Assembly (NCBI GenBank): GCA_019155185.1
Contig: CM032816.1
Span: forward strand, 6,922,510 to 6,986,509
From: Beaufortia kweichowensis
Lineage: Eukaryota; Chordata; Actinopteri; Cypriniformes; Gastromyzontidae
DNA: 64,000 nt
Reading direction: 5' to 3'
The translations under genes were made by a program, and so were the position numbers. The number at the start of each line of letters is the position of its first letter. Position 1 is the first letter of the stretch. Below the pieces are notes generated by a model. That model saw only the letters and a program-made list of their open reading frames with translations, ran no database searches and was not told where the DNA came from. Below are positions 63,301-64,000 of this stretch, one piece after another.

Positions 63301-63514
63301 ATAGCAGCCCATTACTTTCGTCAATCTTCATAAAGTGTCGCGCAAACTTTGGTGTGAGGTACCTGTCGATTTTATACACCCATTCTGGTCCCACTGATAG
63401 ATTTGCCAGTTTTACACCAGGCTGTAGTGTTTCCGACAGATGTATATTCAAGCATCCAAACAGCGGGACATAAATAAGTAATCCAAAGCACATCCATATC
63501 ATTGGTAATTCCAT
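31791..63514 (-). CDS. celsr1: Cadherin EGF LAG seven-pass G-type receptor 1 (Flamingo homologue), whole gene with three frame disruptions
   Basis: Adhesion GPCR that forms homophilic junctional bridges and sets planar cell polarity with Frizzled and Vangl. The 34 coding exons (listed in the partial entries) total 8911 bases; correcting three single-base disruptions gives 2970 codons including the stop (human CELSR1 about 3014 aa). Order: signal peptide, nine cadherin repeats, EGF and laminin-G modules, laminin-type EGF, HormR, GAIN/GPS, 7TM, long cytoplasmic tail. Features of CELSR1 over CELSR2/3 are the tail DSDSDSELS and the GILKNK-TYPPPLT motif. The start ATG has G at -3 and G at +4. As written, the frame breaks near 60688, 52847 and 41371. 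All splice phases agree only when one base is removed, removed and added respectively. Otherwise the gene is intact, so base-calling error is favoured over pseudogene. Confidence 0.95.
32931..33060 (-). repeat. SINE copy in a celsr1 intron, reverse orientation
   Basis: The plus strand reads 'acatttatgcatttggcaga' 'tgcttttatacaaagtgact' and later 'gggattttaacccacgacc'. This is the reverse complement of a fish tRNA-derived SINE, tail first and then the B-box region. It lies between exons 30 and 31. Confidence 0.6.
33406..35367 (-). CDS. celsr1: celsr1 exons 24-29: seven-transmembrane domain
   Basis: Exons 35167-35367, 34752-34926, 34475-34587, 34053-34129, 33621-33747, 33406-33531. TM1 starts at VVTYTTVSASLVALLITF. 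The conserved class B2 stretch LRSNIHSIHKNLVAAIFLSE is in exon 24. TM3 is HYSYMCTFAWMFVEGLHIYR in exon 25. TM4 is FYYAIGWGIPAIITG. Exon 26 has the extracellular loop cysteine (PDFCWLSV). TM6 is FLLLLLISATWLLGL and TM7 HYLFAILSCIQG-ICIFFFHC. Every junction is in phase. Confidence 0.95.
35466..37714 (-). CDS. celsr1: celsr1 exons 16-23: hormone-receptor motif, GAIN domain and GPS
   Basis: Exons 37613-37714, 37430-37524, 37129-37338, 36841-37024, 36615-36755, 36302-36497, 35708-35875, 35466-35592. HormR motif in exons 16-17 (GCPKAFEDGIWWPRT, RHC...GWLPPELFNC). GAIN domain from exon 18 (TDRLFGNDVKVAYHLL) to exon 22. Exon 23 carries the GPS: the cysteine pattern C-x-C plus HM|T near residue 2422 and SFAVLMD. 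The HM|T junction is close to the cleavable HL|T consensus. Exons 17, 19 and 20 have weak donors (GTTGGT, GTTAGT, GTTGGA), but phase and homology support them. Confidence 0.93.
38021..41377 (-). CDS. celsr1: celsr1 exons 9-15: second laminin-G, EGF and laminin-type EGF modules
   Basis: Exons 41212-41377, 40786-40971, 40404-40517, 39953-40127, 39730-39871, 38653-38773, 38021-38204. Exon 9 begins laminin-G 2 (HPLHFDGHALVWWSE...MSLMFRTR); one base is missing from the C run at 41370-41372 near its start. Exons 10-12 finish the domain (DYGMFQ, GFTGCMQ, GVRMGE). Exons 12-13 hold two EGF modules (SNLCPTHSRC, LLNPCEHTSTC). Exons 14-15 hold a laminin-type EGF with the conserved GWWGYPTCGPCNC and CDPMTGQCACK. 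Confidence 0.93.
40145..40360. repeat. Palindromic 'taatgcatta' MITE in a celsr1 intron
   Basis: Left part 'gttgtattagttaatgcatt' 'agctaacatgaac' and right part 'ttgttcattgttagtttatg' 'ttatagctaatgcattta' are inverted copies. This is the layout of an abundant cyprinid hAT-type non-autonomous element. It lies between exons 11 and 12. Confidence 0.5.
42176..53230 (-). CDS. celsr1: celsr1 exons 2-8: juxta-cadherin region, EGF modules and first laminin-G domain
   Basis: Exons 52591-53230, 49608-49830, 48604-48719, 47707-47795, 43336-43493, 42601-42764, 42176-42301. Exon 2 continues from repeat 9 through a conserved linker (TIITDDMLTNSITVRLENMS, FNVQNDTDV) into the first EGF modules. An extra base near 52847, after DDNICLR, shifts the frame just before the first EGF (EPCENYMKC). 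Exon 3 holds an EGF (CKNGGRC) and the start of laminin-G 1 (TTRSFPGQSFITFKGLRQRF), completed by exons 4-7 (LLLYNGRFNERHDFIAVEI, NLPEDFPVQNRDFVGCIRHL). Exon 8 is another EGF. Exon 7 has a weak donor (GTTAAAAC). Confidence 0.93.
43494..47706 (-). other. celsr1 intron 5
   Basis: A 4.2-kb intron between exons 5 and 6. It contains a MITE-like stretch at 47072-47290 and AT-rich unique-looking sequence. Small open frames (for example at 45.5-45.9 and 46.26-46.53 kb) show no recognisable domain. No RNA gene was recognised. Confidence 0.7.
47072..47290. repeat. MITE-like fragment in celsr1 intron 5
   Basis: Begins 'cttaaagggacagctcgcct' 'caaat' with 'aatctgtcatcattctgtca' and later 'acaatgaaagtgaatggtga'. 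These are hallmark segments of the common cyprinid repeat that starts ttaaagggatagttcaccc. Confidence 0.55.
51069..51265. repeat. Long inverted repeat around a TA tract (celsr1 intron 2)
   Basis: The left arm starts 'agtcatttgacgaaaataaa' (51069) and ends 'attatgatgaaaataat' (51143). The right arm starts 'ttattttcatcattattttt' (51161) and ends 'attattttcatcaaatgact' (51265). The arms are about 75 and 105 bases; the right arm carries an insertion of about 28 bases. A (TA)10 loop joins them, and a further TA run follows at 51267-51295. RNA or single-stranded DNA of this segment could fold into a hairpin. Confidence 0.8.
52270..52490. repeat. Degenerate minisatellite of 'agcaaccaatcagaa' units
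   Basis: The motif 'agcaaccaatca' or close variants recurs about six times at irregular spacing. Related words occur in reverse at about 39600-39660 ('ggttgccaggaggttgctaa') and at 33035-33090. This is a common fish minisatellite-like family. Confidence 0.6.
57290..57770. promoter_or_regulatory. C-rich island with CRE and RFX-like sites in celsr1 intron 1
   Basis: This segment is C-rich on the plus strand and CpG-containing within AT-rich intron. It carries a consensus CRE TGACGTCA at 57331-57338 and an X-box-like TTCGCCATGGCAAC at 57599-57612 (one mismatch from the RFX consensus). A 164-codon plus-strand open frame spans it but shows no recognisable domain. It is plausibly an enhancer or alternative promoter; this is inference from motifs and composition. 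Confidence 0.35.
59886..59919. repeat. Perfect 17-bp tandem duplication
   Basis: The word 'tcatgtacagtgacagt' occurs twice head to tail with no mismatch, about 120 bases beyond the exon 1 donor inside celsr1 intron 1. Confidence 0.9.
60036..63514 (-). CDS. celsr1: celsr1 exon 1: signal peptide and cadherin repeats
   Basis: One 3.48-kb exon coding residues 1-1159. Hydrophobic signal peptide about 5-21; pre-cadherin region to about 230 with a furin-like KRQKR at 227-231; then nine extracellular cadherin repeats. The eight linkers are DTNDHPP, DENDNYP, DVNDNAP, DVNDNVP, DANTHRP, DANDNAP, DINDNAP and DVNDNDP. DANTHRP is a degenerate calcium linker that is also present in mammalian CELSR1, so it is not a defect. 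Within repeat 7, after LDRENVSS, one extra base (about 60688) shifts the frame and a TAG follows at once; the correct frame resumes as YSLKAFAVDKG. The donor is TTCAG|GTAAGA at 60035, leaving phase 1. Confidence 0.95.
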
Positions 63515-63599
63515 GACTCACCGCGCGTCTCATTGGGAAAATTAATCCAAACAATCCAGAAAGCCTGTAGTGTGTAAAATCCCAACCATTGCTGTGATG

Positions 63600-63760
63600 T
63601 AAAGACGCACATTGGGTCAAGGCATGTTTGTTTATGTAGAGGAGTGGAGATCACAGTGAACTGCACTGATAAGTTTAAATGAGTAAGATGGCTCCGCCTC
63701 TCTCCGCCCACAATCATTTGCATAGACCTGTTCATGTGAGCGTCGTGATTTTAAAATGAT
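63600..63760 (-). promoter_or_regulatory. celsr1: celsr1 promoter region with octamer and GC boxes
   Basis: About 190 bases upstream of the start codon the minus strand carries an exact POU octamer ATGCAAAT (63716-63723). It is followed by two GC-box-like elements: GGGCGGAGA (63702-63710) and GGCGGAGCC (63691-63699). No TATA box is evident between these and the ATG. The transcription start is not placed. Confidence 0.5.
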
Positions 63761-64000
63761 CCAATGAGCTCAAACGGACAGATTACGTTGTTTACTACCA
63801 AAGCACAGTGTTATATTATATACTTGATATATAAAAATATTATATTCATTATATATGTTTATTATTTCCACTATAATCTTTTACATTTTTTATCCAAAAA
63901 CAATGTTTTGCATTTTCCACATTTTCTGCCATTGTTTAATTTATGTACGTTGTTTTGTTTTATTAAAAAAAACATTATTTTTCATTAATATTTTTCCCAA
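63761..64000. other. AT-rich DNA upstream of celsr1
   Basis: Very AT-rich sequence with no gene or recognisable element. Confidence 0.6.

Noticed and set aside
60683..63514. Treating the 943-codon frame as a complete cadherin gene separate from the frame at 60010-60666
   Set aside because: The two frames join exactly in cadherin repeat 7 if one base is removed, and downstream exons continue the same CELSR1 protein.
31791..63514. CELSR2 or CELSR3 identity
   Set aside because: The tail motifs DSDSDSELS and GILKNK-TYPPPLT and linkage to gramd4 fit CELSR1.

Overview
The window is ordinary nuclear DNA of a teleost fish, most likely a cypriniform. The evidence is multi-exon vertebrate genes with GT-AG introns, AT-rich non-coding DNA, and many decayed copies of interspersed repeats typical of carp-like fishes. 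These include SINE tails ending 'gcatctgccaaa', a MITE with ends like 'aaagggatagttcac', and palindromic 'accatggttaaactatgg' and 'taatgcattaactaatg' elements. I see no phage, plasmid, CRISPR or bacterial-type features.

All supported genes lie on the minus strand, so transcription runs from high to low coordinates. Left to right: (1) a single-exon Shaker-type potassium channel, best matched to kcna6 (3943-5379); (2) intergenic DNA with SINE fragments and one unassigned coding-like segment near 9.0-9.3 kb; (3) a complete gramd4 gene with 18 coding exons (13193-24187, 585 codons before the stop, every splice phase consistent) and a CpG-rich putative promoter at 26.5-27.1 kb; (4) a MITE and a 146-bp (TA)n tract; (5) an orphan gene with one coding exon (28405-29553, 382 aa) that I do not recognise, with a TATA-containing promoter near 30.2 kb; (6) celsr1, the adhesion-GPCR cadherin Flamingo homologue, with 34 coding exons from 63514 to 31791 and its promoter at 63.6-63.75 kb.

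The exon chain of celsr1 was rebuilt by matching splice sites, phases and the human CELSR1 domain order from memory. It gives 2969 aa only if three single-base disruptions are allowed: an extra base near 60688, an extra base near 52847, and a missing base in a C run at 41370-41372. Everything else in the gene, and all of gramd4 and kcna6, is open and correctly phased. Consensus or assembly error is therefore the simplest explanation, though a very young lesion cannot be excluded.

The genes are neighbours by ancestry, not an operon. CELSR1 and GRAMD4 are adjacent on human 22q13.31, while KCNA6 lies on 12p13, so the block joins two human regions. celsr1 acts in planar cell polarity, gramd4 is an intracellular membrane-associated GRAM protein, and kcna6 is a neuronal delayed-rectifier channel. 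I found no convincing undescribed multi-gene system. The most novel item is the orphan repeat-containing basic protein gene between gramd4 and celsr1.
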